A stretch of 42,815 bases of DNA from Pokkaliibacter sp046614695 (GCF_046614695.1 NZ_JBKKHQ010000005.1:1-42815), one strand, 5' to 3'; shown: positions 17,098 through 25,566, counted from the first letter of the stretch. Translations and numbers: made by a program. Notes: generated by a model not told the origin, from the letters alone.

Positions 17098-17709
17098 GTG
17101 ACAGTACGTTATGTCGCGACTTCCCGACTGCCGACTCCTTGGGCAGTGTTCTCCATGCATGGCTTTTTAGAAGAGGGGACCGGCAAAGAGCATGTGGTGC
17201 TGACGCTGGGCGATGTCGCTGATGGTGAGCCTGTATTAGGTCGTATCCATTCCGAATGTCTGACAGGGGATGCGCTCTTCAGTCTGCGCTGCGACTGTGG
17301 TTTTCAACTGGAAGCGGCACTGCAGGCGATTGCTGAAGAGGGGCGTGGGGCGCTGCTGTATGTTCGTCAGGAAGGCCGTGGTATTGGTCTGATGAACAAG
17401 ATCCGCGCCTATAATCTGCAAGATCAGGGTGCTGACACCGTTGAAGCCAACGAACGATTAGGCTTTGCTGCTGATATGCGGGATTACACTATCTGCCTGC
17501 CGATGCTGGATCATCTGGGAATTCACTCTCTAAAACTGATGACCAACAATCCGCGTAAGGTAAAAGCGATGCAAGATGCGGGGATCTCAGTATTTACTCG
17601 CGTTCCGCTGGAAGTCGGCAAAAACATTTATAACGCGCAGTATCTGGCCACCAAGGCGGGTAAACTCGGACATATGTTTGAGCGACATCTGGAGCACCAT
17701 CAGGATTAA
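17098..17709 (+). CDS. ribA: GTP cyclohydrolase II
   Basis: The first enzyme of the riboflavin pathway's GTP branch. The 203-aa protein keeps the zinc ligands Cys54, Cys65 and Cys67 (HSECLTGD and RCDCG), the RQEGRGIGL catalytic loop and DTVEANERLGF. It starts with GTG 17098 after AGAGGA. Its presence explains why the C-terminal half of RibBX can be degenerate. It is the last gene of the cluster, convergent with dxs and separated by a terminator hairpin that overlaps the dxs stop. Confidence 0.97.
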   Translation: MTVRYVATSRLPTPWAVFSMHGFLEEGTGKEHVVLTLGDVADGEPVLGRIHSECLTGDALFSLRCDCGFQLEAALQAIAEEGRGALLYVRQEGRGIGLMNKIRAYNLQDQGADTVEANERLGFAADMRDYTICLPMLDHLGIHSLKLMTNNPRKVKAMQDAGISVFTRVPLEVGKNIYNAQYLATKAGKLGHMFERHLEHHQD

Positions 17710-17738
17710 GTCCTGAAGAAAAATTCCGTGTTTACGAT

Positions 17739-17765
17739 AAGCGCTGCCCTAGGGTAGCGCTTTTA
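17739..17765 (+). terminator. ribA terminator overlapping the dxs 3' end
   Basis: AAGCGCTGCCC and GGGTAGCGCTT form an 11-bp stem (one G-T pair) around TA, followed by TTTTAG. The hairpin contains the dxs stop codon (17749-17751, minus strand). The T tract favours the plus strand. Confidence 0.75.
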
Positions 17766-19503
17766 GTTTGTGTTTAAGGCTCTCGCTATCCAGTGCGCAC
17801 CACTGGCGTTGCTCTTCCTGGCTGCCGTGGGGAATGTAGCGATGTTCAATTCCCCAATGCTCAACCTTGCCTTCATAACTCTGACGGGCAAGGTACTCGG
17901 CGACAGCTGAGCCCGCTCCGCCTGCAATCTGGTGTTCTTCGACAGTAATAAAGTGGGTAATGCGAGTGTGCAGACTATCCAGCAGACTTTCATCCAGTGG
18001 TGCCACAAAGCGCATGTCCACCAGCGTGATATCCAGATCTTCACAGAGTGGCAACAACGTATGTACAACGGGTCCAAAGGCGAGAACTGCTTGGCTCCGC
18101 TGTCCCAGGTGTCCGATGCAGGCTTTTCCAAACTCCCAGCTTGCTGCGGTGGCATCCACCTTGGCGCCTCTTCCGGCTCCCCGCGGATAGCGCACAATGG
18201 CCGGCCCTTTATGCTGATAGCCGGCGTTTAGAGCGAGGTAGGTTTCCTGCTCGTCGCTGGGGCATAGAATGGCCAGGTTGGGAAGGCAGCGGCTGAAACT
18301 GATATCGAAGACGCCGCTGTGTGTTGGCCCATCCTCACCCACCAGCCCTGCTCTGTCGACGGCAAGTAGCACGTCCAGATTCTGTAATGCCACATCGTGC
18401 ACCAGCTGGTCATAGCCGCGTTGCAGGAAGGTGGAGTAAATCGCTACAACAGGCTTGGCGCCTTCACATGCCATTCCTGCGGCTAAAGTCACTGCGTGCT
18501 GTTCGGCGATTCCTACGTCAAAGTAGCGCTCTGGATAGCGCTCGGAAAAGCGAACCAGATCGGAGCCTTCGCGCATCGCTGGCGTAATCGCCAGCAGGCG
18601 ATCATCGTTGGCGGCAGTATCGCAGATCCAGTCACTGAAGATACGGCTGAACTTTTTTCCTTGTGGGGTGTTCTGCTTGGCTTCTTTCGGCTCGACTTTG
18701 GCCAGCGCATGGAATCCCACGGGATCCGCTTCTGCGGGGGGATATCCTTTGCCTTTGATGGTTTGCACATGAACCAGCTTCATTCCGGGTCGCTGAATGA
18801 TGTCTGCCAGAGTATCTGGCAGTGTCTGCAAATCATGACCATCCAGAGGGCCGTGATAGCTGAAGCCCAGTGAGGTAAACAGGTCGCCAGCTTGGGATGA
18901 ATCAAGATAGGTGGCCAGGCTGCCCACATTTGGCGAGATCGACATGTCGTTATCATTGAGAATGACCGTCATGGACGCCCCGGTCTGCGCCGCATGGTTC
19001 AAAGCCTCGAAAGCCATTCCTGCTGTCAATGCGCCATCACCAATCACGGCGACGTGCTGATGCGCTTTCCCCTGTCGCTGGCTGGCGATGGCCATCCCGA
19101 GTGCGGCGCTGATAGACGTACTGGAGTGACCAACGCCAAAGGCATCAAAAAGGCTTTCTTCACGGGTCGGAAAGGGAGTCAGCCCCTGAGAAGTACGAAT
19201 GGAGGTCAGCGCGTCGCGCCGACCTGTCAGTACTTTATGAGGATAGGCCTGATGGCCCACATCCCAGACCAGCCTGTCTTCAGGCAGATTAAGAATGCTG
19301 TGCAGTGCGATAGTCAGCTCAATAACGCCAAGCCCTGCACCAAAATGCCCACCGCTTTGTTGAACACTCCAGAGCAGGTAGTGACGAAGCTCGGCAGCCA
19401 GTTGAATCCGTTGATTGGTCTTCAGCGCTTTGATTTCTGCTGGGCCTTCGATCGAATCCAGTAATGGGGTGAGTGGTCGCAGAGCAGAGTCAGTAACAGT
19501 CAT
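17749..19503 (-). CDS. dxs: 1-deoxy-D-xylulose-5-phosphate synthase
   Basis: Condenses pyruvate and glyceraldehyde 3-phosphate to DXP, the first step of the MEP isoprenoid pathway; also feeds thiamine and pyridoxal synthesis. The 584-aa protein has HFGAGLGVIELT, DVGHQAYPHKVLTGR, the thiamine diphosphate GDGALTAGMAFEA motif and the ITPAMREGS and EQHAVTLAAG segments. It is shorter than E. coli Dxs (620): the linker after SISPNVG is about 15 residues before SLGF instead of ~53, a clean in-frame loss. I chose ATG 19503 (MTVTDSALRPL) 13 bases past ispA, with AAGG in the ispA stop region; an upstream ATG at 19575 lies inside ispA. Confidence 0.95.
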   Translation of the reverse strand: MTVTDSALRPLTPLLDSIEGPAEIKALKTNQRIQLAAELRHYLLWSVQQSGGHFGAGLGVIELTIALHSILNLPEDRLVWDVGHQAYPHKVLTGRRDALTSIRTSQGLTPFPTREESLFDAFGVGHSSTSISAALGMAIASQRQGKAHQHVAVIGDGALTAGMAFEALNHAAQTGASMTVILNDNDMSISPNVGSLATYLDSSQAGDLFTSLGFSYHGPLDGHDLQTLPDTLADIIQRPGMKLVHVQTIKGKGYPPAEADPVGFHALAKVEPKEAKQNTPQGKKFSRIFSDWICDTAANDDRLLAITPAMREGSDLVRFSERYPERYFDVGIAEQHAVTLAAGMACEGAKPVVAIYSTFLQRGYDQLVHDVALQNLDVLLAVDRAGLVGEDGPTHSGVFDISFSRCLPNLAILCPSDEQETYLALNAGYQHKGPAIVRYPRGAGRGAKVDATAASWEFGKACIGHLGQRSQAVLAFGPVVHTLLPLCEDLDITLVDMRFVAPLDESLLDSLHTRITHFITVEEHQIAGGAGSAVAEYLARQSYEGKVEHWGIEHRYIPHGSQEEQRQWCALDSESLKHKLKALP

Positions 19504-19516
19504 TGAGTTGGATGCC

Positions 19517-20398
19517 TTAATTAACGCGGGCAGTAATATAGCGGGCGAGTGCAGCAAGAGGCTCCGATTCTGCACCGAAGAGTGTTAAAGCCTCCAACGC
19601 CTCATCAGTAAGCTGGCGGGCATAGTTTTTGGCTTCGGACAGGCCCAGTAGCGCAGGGTAGGTTGACTTATCCTGCGCGAGATCGGCGCCTTGCTGTTTG
19701 CCGAGTACTTCGGTGGAGCTTTCGATATCGAGGATGTCATCCTGAACCTGAAAGGCGAGCCCAATGGCTTCGGCATAAACCGTTAAGGCCTTCAATTGTT
19801 CCTTGGACGCTTCTGCAGCAATGGCGCTTCCGATCACAGCAGCTTTGAGTAACGCACCGGTTTTATGCCTATGCAGTCGCTCCAATGCTTCAAGAGAAAT
19901 TTTCTTCCCCGTTGCCGCCATGTCCATCACTTGTCCTGCCACCATGCCGTTCATACCCGCAGCCAGGCTTAAATGACTGATAAGCTTTATCCGAACATCG
20001 GCGGAAAGACTGTGGTCATCAGCAATCAGACCAAATGCCAGAGTGTTGAGTGCATCGCCTGCAAGAATGGCGGTGGCCTCGTCAAAAGCAATATGGCAGG
20101 TAGGCTTGCCACGGCGCAGGTCGTCGTCATCCATCGCCGGTAAGTCATCGTGTACCAATGAATAGGCATGGATGCACTCAAGTGCTGCCGCATAGCGGTC
20201 GATATGTTCTTCTGGCAAGCCAAGTGCGTGGGCTGTTGCGTAGGCCAGGGCAGGTCGAACGCGCTTGCCGCCATTAAAAAGGCTGTACTCAATGGCCTCT
20301 TTAAGGGATTCGGCGCCCGCTGTGCTTGTTACATGCTGTCTCAGGCATTGGTCGGCACGGCCTTGCCAGTGACTAAAGAGTGGTGGGAGAGTAGCCAC
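19517..20398 (-). CDS. ispA: farnesyl diphosphate synthase / polyprenyl synthase
   Basis: Condenses IPP with DMAPP and GPP to farnesyl diphosphate. The 293-aa protein has the first aspartate-rich motif DDLPAMDDDDLRRG and the second DDILD, with GGKRVRP at the N-terminal and KTGALLKAAV between them. The pattern fits short-chain synthases like E. coli IspA. GTG at 20398 starts one base past the xseB stop, with GAGGAA just before it, so translation is coupled to xseB. dxs follows 13 bases on. Confidence 0.95.
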   Translation of the reverse strand: MATLPPLFSHWQGRADQCLRQHVTSTAGAESLKEAIEYSLFNGGKRVRPALAYATAHALGLPEEHIDRYAAALECIHAYSLVHDDLPAMDDDDLRRGKPTCHIAFDEATAILAGDALNTLAFGLIADDHSLSADVRIKLISHLSLAAGMNGMVAGQVMDMAATGKKISLEALERLHRHKTGALLKAAVIGSAIAAEASKEQLKALTVYAEAIGLAFQVQDDILDIESSTEVLGKQQGADLAQDKSTYPALLGLSEAKNYARQLTDEALEALTLFGAESEPLAALARYITARVN

Positions 20399-20399
20399 G

Positions 20400-20633
20400 T
20401 TATTCCTCTTCGTGGAACGGGGTTTTCACCGGCTGCTGGTGTTGTTCAAGTACCTGCTGGACACGCTGCTCCGCCTCGTTAAGCGTCGCCTGACACTCTT
20501 TGATGAGCGTGACGCCCTGTTCAAAGGAGGTCAAAGAGGCTTCCAGGCTCAGGTCGCCTTGTTCAAGACGCTGTACGAGGGATTCCAGCTCCTGAAGAGC
20601 CGGTTCAAATTCGATTTTCTTCTTTCGGGCCAA
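20400..20633 (-). CDS. xseB: exodeoxyribonuclease VII small subunit
   Basis: Small subunit of the single-strand exonuclease ExoVII; the large subunit XseA is encoded elsewhere. I set the start at a TTG (20633), giving 77 aa that begin MARKKKIEFE. This fits E. coli XseB length (80), and AAGGGAG lies eight bases upstream. A TTG at 20672 would add 13 residues without SD support. The body has the family pattern ALQELESLVQRLEQGDLSLE and SFEQGVTLIKECQ. First gene of the xseB-ispA-dxs operon, divergent from pomA. Confidence 0.93.
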   Translation of the reverse strand: MARKKKIEFEPALQELESLVQRLEQGDLSLEASLTSFEQGVTLIKECQATLNEAEQRVQQVLEQHQQPVKTPFHEEE

Positions 20634-20707
20634 TGTCGGGTCTCCCTTGGCAACAGAAGGATTCGCAGGCAATCTATGTCTCGTGCCATTGTAACGACAA
20701 TCTACTC

Positions 20708-20739
20708 TATAATAACAGGCACGCTGCTACTGCCGCAGA
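20708..20739 (+). promoter_or_regulatory. candidate pomA promoter(s)
   Basis: Two overlapping signals are visible. TATAAT (20708-20713) is a perfect sigma-70 -10 box without a clear -35. TAAC (20713-20716), 15 bases and GCCGCAGA (20732-20739) resemble a sigma-28 flagellar promoter (TAAA-N15-GCCGATAA) with one and three mismatches. Either could drive pomAB; sequence alone does not decide. Confidence 0.35.
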
Positions 20740-20796
20740 GTCAAGATCTGGCATTCCTGAAAGCTTCAAGGGTTAGAAAGGACTAGAGGGTATCAA

Positions 20797-21555
20797 GTGG
20801 ATATAGCAACGCTGGTCGGGCTAGTAGGCGCAATGGGTCTCATCGTCGCCGCAATGGTGATGGGCGGCAGTCTCGGGGTGTTTATTGACGTTCCCTCCAT
20901 ATTGATTGTCTTTGGTGGAGCCTTGCTGGTAGCACTGATCAAGTTCACGCTGGGGCAGTTTCTTGGTGCAGGAAAAACCGCAGCCAAAGCATTCATGTTC
21001 AAGTCCGTGGATCCCAATCAGCTTATTCAGGAAATCGTTGAGGTTGCCGATGCTGCTCGAAAGGGTGGCTTGCTGTCATTGGAAGATAAAGAAGTATCGA
21101 GTCCCTTTATGCAGCGAGGTATGCAGCTACTGGTGGATGGTCACGATCCCGAAGTCGTGAAAACCCTGCTTAATAAAGAAATGCGCCTTGCTAAGACACG
21201 TCACGAGGACAGTATCAAAATTTTTGAAGCTCTCGGGGATGTTTCACCTGCGATGGGAATGATTGGAACGCTCATCGGTTTGGTGCAGATGCTAGCGAAT
21301 ATGAGTGATCCTAAAGCCATCGGTCCGGCAATGGCAGTCGCCCTGTTGACGACGCTTTACGGTGCGCTTCTGGCTTCCGTCATCTGTATCCCTATTGCGG
21401 ATAAACTGAAGAACCGAAACGAAGAAGAGGCACAAACAGGCGCTATCGTCATTGATGGCCTGCTAGCAATTCAGGCGGGACAAAACCCGCGTGTCATTGA
21501 GCAGGTACTGAAAAATTACCTGCCGGAATCCAAGCGCGGTTCGGCTGAAGCATAG
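20797..21555 (+). CDS. pomA: flagellar stator protein PomA/MotA
   Basis: Inner-membrane stator subunit that, with PomB, couples ion flow to flagellar rotation. The 252-aa protein has four predicted TM segments: two at the N-terminus, and two near GDVSPAMGMIGTLIGLVQML and MAVALLTTLYGALLASVI. The loop Pro around residue 151 and the IGPAMAVALLTTLYGA signature are conserved. Length and sequence (MDIATLVGLVGA start, ADAARKGG) are closest to Vibrio PomA, which uses Na+. Start is GTG 20797. pomB follows after 8 bases. Confidence 0.94.
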   Translation: MDIATLVGLVGAMGLIVAAMVMGGSLGVFIDVPSILIVFGGALLVALIKFTLGQFLGAGKTAAKAFMFKSVDPNQLIQEIVEVADAARKGGLLSLEDKEVSSPFMQRGMQLLVDGHDPEVVKTLLNKEMRLAKTRHEDSIKIFEALGDVSPAMGMIGTLIGLVQMLANMSDPKAIGPAMAVALLTTLYGALLASVICIPIADKLKNRNEEEAQTGAIVIDGLLAIQAGQNPRVIEQVLKNYLPESKRGSAEA

Positions 21556-21563
21556 GGCGGTCG

Positions 21564-22544
21564 ATGAGCGACGAAGAAGAAGAGGTAAAGTGTAAACCGG
21601 GGCTGCCAGCGTGGTTGGCAACTTTCGCTGACCTGATGTCGTTGATGATGTGCTTCTTCGTGCTTCTGCTGTCCTTTTCCGAAATGGATGTGCTGAAGTA
21701 CAAGCAGATTGCCGGCTCGATGCGTGATGCCTTCGGTGTGCAAAATCAGATCAAAGCCAAGGATATTCCTAAAGGCACATCTATTATCGCGCAGGAGTTC
21801 AGTCCTGGGCGCCCTGAACCGACTCCGTTAAACGAAGTTCGGCAGTTCACTACTGAGCAAACGCAAAGCACTCTCGATGTGCAATGTACTCCCGGTCGTG
21901 TCGTTCAGGAGCCGCAAGAGCAACCTACGGAACAAGGTCAGGAACAGTCGCAACAGCAACAGGATTCCCAGAGCGAGTCTTCCAGTAATAGTGATTCTGA
22001 CGCTGATGATCGACAGGTTGAAGCGACGGCAATCAGTATCGCTTCTGCCTTGAATGCTGAAGTCTCACAAGGCTCGATAGAGGTCGAAACCCAGGGGAAG
22101 AAAATTATTATCCGGGTCAAAGAGAACGGCGTCTTCGATTCGGGGTCGGCAGAGGTTAAGTACGCCTTTATTCCGGTTCTGGCTAAAATTCGCGATGTTC
22201 TACTGGGGGTGCGTGGCCGTATTTCGATTGAGGGGCATACGGACAATGTGCCCATCAAAACACCGAGTTTTCAATCAAACTGGGCGTTATCTACTGCTCG
22301 TGCACTTTCTGTTGCTGAGGAGTTGTTCACTGATGGGCGGCTGGATCAGAAGCGTTTTAGTGTCACAGGTTATGCGGATACAAAACCATTGGCGCCAAAC
22401 AATACTGCTCTAAACCGTTCAGCTAACCGGCGTGTAGAAATTGTCATCCATCAGGATGAGGATGCTCCCAGTGATGAGCCATTGATACCGGCTGAGCCTT
22501 CGCCTCTGGAGACAGAGCAATTGTCACCTCAAGAGATCTTCTAA
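21564..22544 (+). CDS. pomB: flagellar stator protein PomB/MotB
   Basis: The partner stator subunit, 326 aa. A single TM helix near residues 20-40 contains the ion-binding aspartate (Asp23 in ATFADLMSLMMCFFVLLLSF). Residues ~113-147 form a glutamine/serine/aspartate-rich linker. The C-terminal OmpA-like peptidoglycan-binding domain includes GHTDNVPIK, NWALSTARALSVAEEL and RSANRRVEIVI. The aspartate context matches Na+-driven PomB. It is translationally close to pomA and ends in a terminator. Confidence 0.93.
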   Translation: MSDEEEEVKCKPGLPAWLATFADLMSLMMCFFVLLLSFSEMDVLKYKQIAGSMRDAFGVQNQIKAKDIPKGTSIIAQEFSPGRPEPTPLNEVRQFTTEQTQSTLDVQCTPGRVVQEPQEQPTEQGQEQSQQQQDSQSESSSNSDSDADDRQVEATAISIASALNAEVSQGSIEVETQGKKIIIRVKENGVFDSGSAEVKYAFIPVLAKIRDVLLGVRGRISIEGHTDNVPIKTPSFQSNWALSTARALSVAEELFTDGRLDQKRFSVTGYADTKPLAPNNTALNRSANRRVEIVIHQDEDAPSDEPLIPAEPSPLETEQLSPQEIF

Positions 22545-22547
22545 TAT

Positions 22548-22569
22548 AAGGGGCCTGTGGCCCCTTTTG
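22548..22569 (+). terminator. terminator after pomB
   Basis: AAGGGGCC and GGCCCCTT form a perfect 8-bp stem with a TGT loop and a short T run. Confidence 0.85.
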
Positions 22570-22686
22570 AGTAAATGGACTTACCGATACTTATGTGCAC
22601 GCTAGGTGTATTATATTTCGCCTTGTCGCGCCAAGGTGGTGCTAACGCTGCCGGTGTTAAAGGTGTAATCGTAGCGGGGGAGTCAT

Positions 22687-23682
22687 GTGAAAGAGTTAAA
22701 TACCTCTGGTCGGGCGCTGTTGATGGCGCTGGCCGACGGTCAGTGGCATACCGGTGATGAGCTTGGTGAGATGCTGGGTGTCAGTCGTGCTGCAGTATGG
22801 AAGCAGCTCAAGAAACTGCAGGCTATGCAGCTGGAGATCTTTGCGGTTAAAGGGCGTGGCTACCGGTTGTCGCGGCCGCTGGAGTTGATTGATCCGCAAG
22901 CGTTAAGGCAGCGGCTGCAGGATGAGTCGGCAACCTGCTTTATGCAGGTGCATTACAGTCACAGCCTGGATTCGACCAATCTGACAGCAATGAACATGGT
23001 GGCTGAGGGTAAAACTCACGGCCAACTCGTTGTAGCGGAGCATCAGGCTGCAGGGCGAGGGCGTCGGGGTAAAAGCTGGCACAGTCCATTCGGTGAAAAT
23101 ATTTATCTGTCATTGATCTGGTCGTTTCAGGGTGGATTGGCGGGGCTTGAGGGCTTAAGCCTTGCGATAGGATTAGGCTTGGCGAAAGGTCTTCATCGAC
23201 TGGGCGTTGAGGGGGTTGAACTCAAATGGCCGAATGATGTGCTGATCGATAACAAAAAAGTCTCGGGCATCCTGATTGAGGTCAGTGGTGAAACAGAAGG
23301 CGAATGCCATGTGGTGATTGGTATCGGACTCAATGTCGAGATGCAAAATGCCACAGATGATTTAATTACACAGCCATGGTGTAGCCTGAGGCCATATCTG
23401 CCTGCTGATGTTGGTCGCAATGCTTTGCTGCAAACCGTCATGGTGGATCTTGTAGGTGTGTTGGAGCAGTTCGTCGACGTCGGATTTGCGGGTCTTCGTG
23501 ATGAATGGCTTACCTATAGCGCTCACATGGGTCAGGCGCTGCGGTTGAGCAGCGGAACCATGATTACGGAGGGGGTTATGGTGGGGCTGACTGATACTGG
23601 AGGGCTTGAGGTTCGAACCGCTAAAGGCGTTGAAGTGTTTTATGGGGGCGAGGTAAGCGTGCGTGCAGTATCCGCAAGTTGA
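22687..23682 (+). CDS. birA: biotin--[acetyl-CoA-carboxylase] ligase and biotin operon repressor
   Basis: A 331-aa bifunctional protein. Residues ~1-60 form a winged helix-turn-helix (DGQWHTGDELGEMLGVSR and AVWKQLKKL), the repressor part. The central ligase domain has GRGRRGKSWHSP, which binds biotinyl-AMP, KWPNDV and KVSGILIEVSG. The C-terminal SH3-like domain ends it. It starts with GTG 22687 after GGGGGAG. The coaX start lies 20 bases inside its 3' end. Confidence 0.95.
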   Translation: MKELNTSGRALLMALADGQWHTGDELGEMLGVSRAAVWKQLKKLQAMQLEIFAVKGRGYRLSRPLELIDPQALRQRLQDESATCFMQVHYSHSLDSTNLTAMNMVAEGKTHGQLVVAEHQAAGRGRRGKSWHSPFGENIYLSLIWSFQGGLAGLEGLSLAIGLGLAKGLHRLGVEGVELKWPNDVLIDNKKVSGILIEVSGETEGECHVVIGIGLNVEMQNATDDLITQPWCSLRPYLPADVGRNALLQTVMVDLVGVLEQFVDVGFAGLRDEWLTYSAHMGQALRLSSGTMITEGVMVGLTDTGGLEVRTAKGVEVFYGGEVSVRAVSAS

Positions 23683-24412
23683 AATTGATATAGGTAATAC
23701 GCGCACGAAGTGGCGAGTAAGGCAGTCGCCGGGAGAGGCGTCGCCCATACAGTTCTGTATGACGGCTGATGTCCAGTTGCTACTGAGTGAGCTAAGACTC
23801 GTTCAGCCGCGAAAGGTGGCGATCGCTTCTGTGGGTGATGAGCTGCTTATTGAGCCAATAAAACAGCTATCAGCACTTCAGGGCTTTGACTTGGTTGAGC
23901 TGAAGAGTGCGGCTGTACAGGCAGGTGTCGTTAATGCCTATCAGGATCCTGCCCGGATGGGGGTGGATCGGTGGATGGCAATGCTGGGCGCGAGACGTGC
24001 GCATAACGGAAAATTACTGGTTGTCAGTGCAGGTAGTGCCCTGGTGTTGGATGTAGTGGATTCCTCGGGTCAGCATTTAGGCGGATTAATCGCGCCGGGG
24101 CTGGCCATGCTCTATCAAAGCCTGGTTGGGAACACTAAGCGAATCTATATGCGTGAAGATGTCCAGGGTGAAGGAAGTCTTGGGTATTCTACCGAGACGT
24201 GTGTTCTCAATGCGCACCATATAATGGTTCAGGGCTTTATTAATGAATCTTTGCGTCATATCGGCAAGGTGGATGTGTGCGTCATTGGGGGGGGGGATGC
24301 AGAAGTCGTTGCTGGGCATATAAGGGCTTCTCCAGAAGTAAGAAACGCTACGGTTGTTGTTAATGAAAGTGTCATCCTGGATGGTGTTGCTGCGGCAATG
24401 AGCGATTGTTAA
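23663..24412 (+). CDS. coaX: type III pantothenate kinase
   Basis: Phosphorylates pantothenate in the first step of CoA synthesis. The 249-aa ASKHA-fold protein has DIGNTRTKW near the N-terminus, the GVDRW motif (catalytic Asp), a phosphate-binding SAGSALVLDVVD and HLGGLIAPGL. The GTG at 23663 overlaps birA and has GAGG upstream. The late VIGGGDAE segment is encoded across ten consecutive G (24287-24296); the usual family residue before GGD is Thr, so this site differs slightly. A change in tract length would frameshift the last ~40 residues. Confidence 0.94.
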   Translation: MQYPQVEIDIGNTRTKWRVRQSPGEASPIQFCMTADVQLLLSELRLVQPRKVAIASVGDELLIEPIKQLSALQGFDLVELKSAAVQAGVVNAYQDPARMGVDRWMAMLGARRAHNGKLLVVSAGSALVLDVVDSSGQHLGGLIAPGLAMLYQSLVGNTKRIYMREDVQGEGSLGYSTETCVLNAHHIMVQGFINESLRHIGKVDVCVIGGGDAEVVAGHIRASPEVRNATVVVNESVILDGVAAAMSDC

Positions 24413-24454
24413 CGTTCAACAGATCTGCTGATATGTGTTTAATGGGGTGTGGAA

Positions 24455-25075
24455 GTGCGCTGGAGCTGGTTGGCGATTTTTCTTGTTCTTAATGTTGGTC
24501 TGGCGGTATGGGGATATCAGCGGGAAGAGAGTGTTACAAATAAAGGTGGTGAGCTGTTGCAGCGAAAAAGCAGTAATCGCCTGTCGCTGGCCAGTGAGGT
24601 GGAGACCGCCAAGCAAGATGGTATGAAGTTGTGTAATGCTCTTGAATTTGCTTCCCGGATCCAGATGGAGAAGTGGTTGGGCTGGCTGAGTAGTCAAAAA
24701 ATTCCTGCTGAGTCCATGCAGAGTGAAAGTGCTACTACAGAGTACTGGGTCTATTATCAGCCCGGCGAAGAGTCTTCAGAGAGCGTCAGTGCGAAGCTTA
24801 AGGCAAAAAAATTGCCTGCCCAGATCATTGTAAGTGGTCGTTATCAGGGCTATGTCTCTCTTGGTCGCTATACCATTCGAGCTTTAGCAGAAGAGATGGT
24901 TCAACAGGCTAAATCTGCAGGTGTAAGAGTAAAATCTTATCCCTTGGTGACGACAGTCAGGCGCTGGCAAATCCTGCTGCCATCAACAACTGCAAAGCAA
25001 TGGCGCCAGCAAATTAGCTCGCTGACAATTCCTGAACAGTCTGAACTGCGAATTAATAAAATTCTTTGTAAATAA
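24455..25075 (+). CDS. SPOR domain protein
   Basis: A 206-aa protein with an N-terminal membrane anchor (WSWLAIFLVLNVGLAVW) and a C-terminal SPOR-like region: EYWVYYQPGEES, then the YVSLGRYTIRALAEEMVQQAKSAGV pattern in short parts. SPOR domains bind denuded septal peptidoglycan. The ATG-less start is either GTG 24449 or GTG 24455; GGGG seven bases before 24455 favours the latter. A gene of this type is commonly found after coaX in Pseudomonas and relatives. Its specific role is not known. Confidence 0.8.
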   Translation: MRWSWLAIFLVLNVGLAVWGYQREESVTNKGGELLQRKSSNRLSLASEVETAKQDGMKLCNALEFASRIQMEKWLGWLSSQKIPAESMQSESATTEYWVYYQPGEESSESVSAKLKAKKLPAQIIVSGRYQGYVSLGRYTIRALAEEMVQQAKSAGVRVKSYPLVTTVRRWQILLPSTTAKQWRQQISSLTIPEQSELRINKILCK

Positions 25076-25079
25076 GGGC

Positions 25080-25108
25080 TTGCATGTCCAAAAGCCTTTG
25101 GATAATAT
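25080..25108 (+). promoter_or_regulatory. promoter of tRNA cluster
   Basis: TTGCAT, a 17-bp spacer and TAATAT, followed by a GC-rich discriminator (CGCACCCGC). The discriminator is typical of stringently controlled stable RNA promoters. It lies 33 bases upstream of the first tRNA. Confidence 0.85.
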
Positions 25109-25140
25109 TCGCACCCGCTACGGCAAGTGTTGCAAATAAA

Positions 25141-25216
<76 letters not shown>

Positions 25217-25236
25217 ACACAAAAAAACACATGCGC

Positions 25237-25320
25237 GGTGGGGTTCCCGAGCGGCCAAAGGGATCAGACTGTAAATCTGACGCGTAAGCTTCGGTGGTTC
25301 GAATCCACCCCCCACCACCA
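25237..25320 (+). tRNA. tRNA-Tyr (anticodon GTA)
   Basis: An 84-nt type II tRNA with a long variable arm. Acceptor GGTGGGG/CCCCACC, loop CTGTAAA (GTA at 25271-25273), CCA encoded. Confidence 0.97.
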
Positions 25321-25396
<76 letters not shown>

Positions 25397-25399
25397 AAT

Positions 25400-25475
25400 G
25401 CTCATGTAGCTCAGTTGGTAGAGCACACCCTTGGTAAGGGTGAGGTCGGCAGTTCAAGTCTGCTCATGAGCTCCA
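25400..25475 (+). tRNA. tRNA-Thr (anticodon GGT)
   Basis: A 76-nt tRNA, acceptor GCTCATG/CATGAGC, anticodon loop TTGGTAA (GGT at 25433-25435), CCA encoded. tufB commonly follows this tRNA in relatives; here only about 90 bases separate it from tRNA-Trp. Confidence 0.97.
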
Positions 25476-25509
25476 TAAAGTATTGGTAAATTCCCACTGA
25501 GCGATAGGC

Positions 25510-25538
25510 TTGCATCACGCGAGAGTGGTGTATAAGAT
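25510..25538 (+). promoter_or_regulatory. promoter of tRNA-Trp-secE-nusG
   Basis: TTGCAT, a 17-bp spacer and TAAGAT, with a GC-rich discriminator ACGCGCTCC. The sequence GGCTTGCAT is identical to that at the tRNA cluster promoter. It lies 28 bases before tRNA-Trp. Confidence 0.82.
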
Positions 25539-25566
25539 ACGCGCTCCTGTTTGGTGGTGATGTGAC

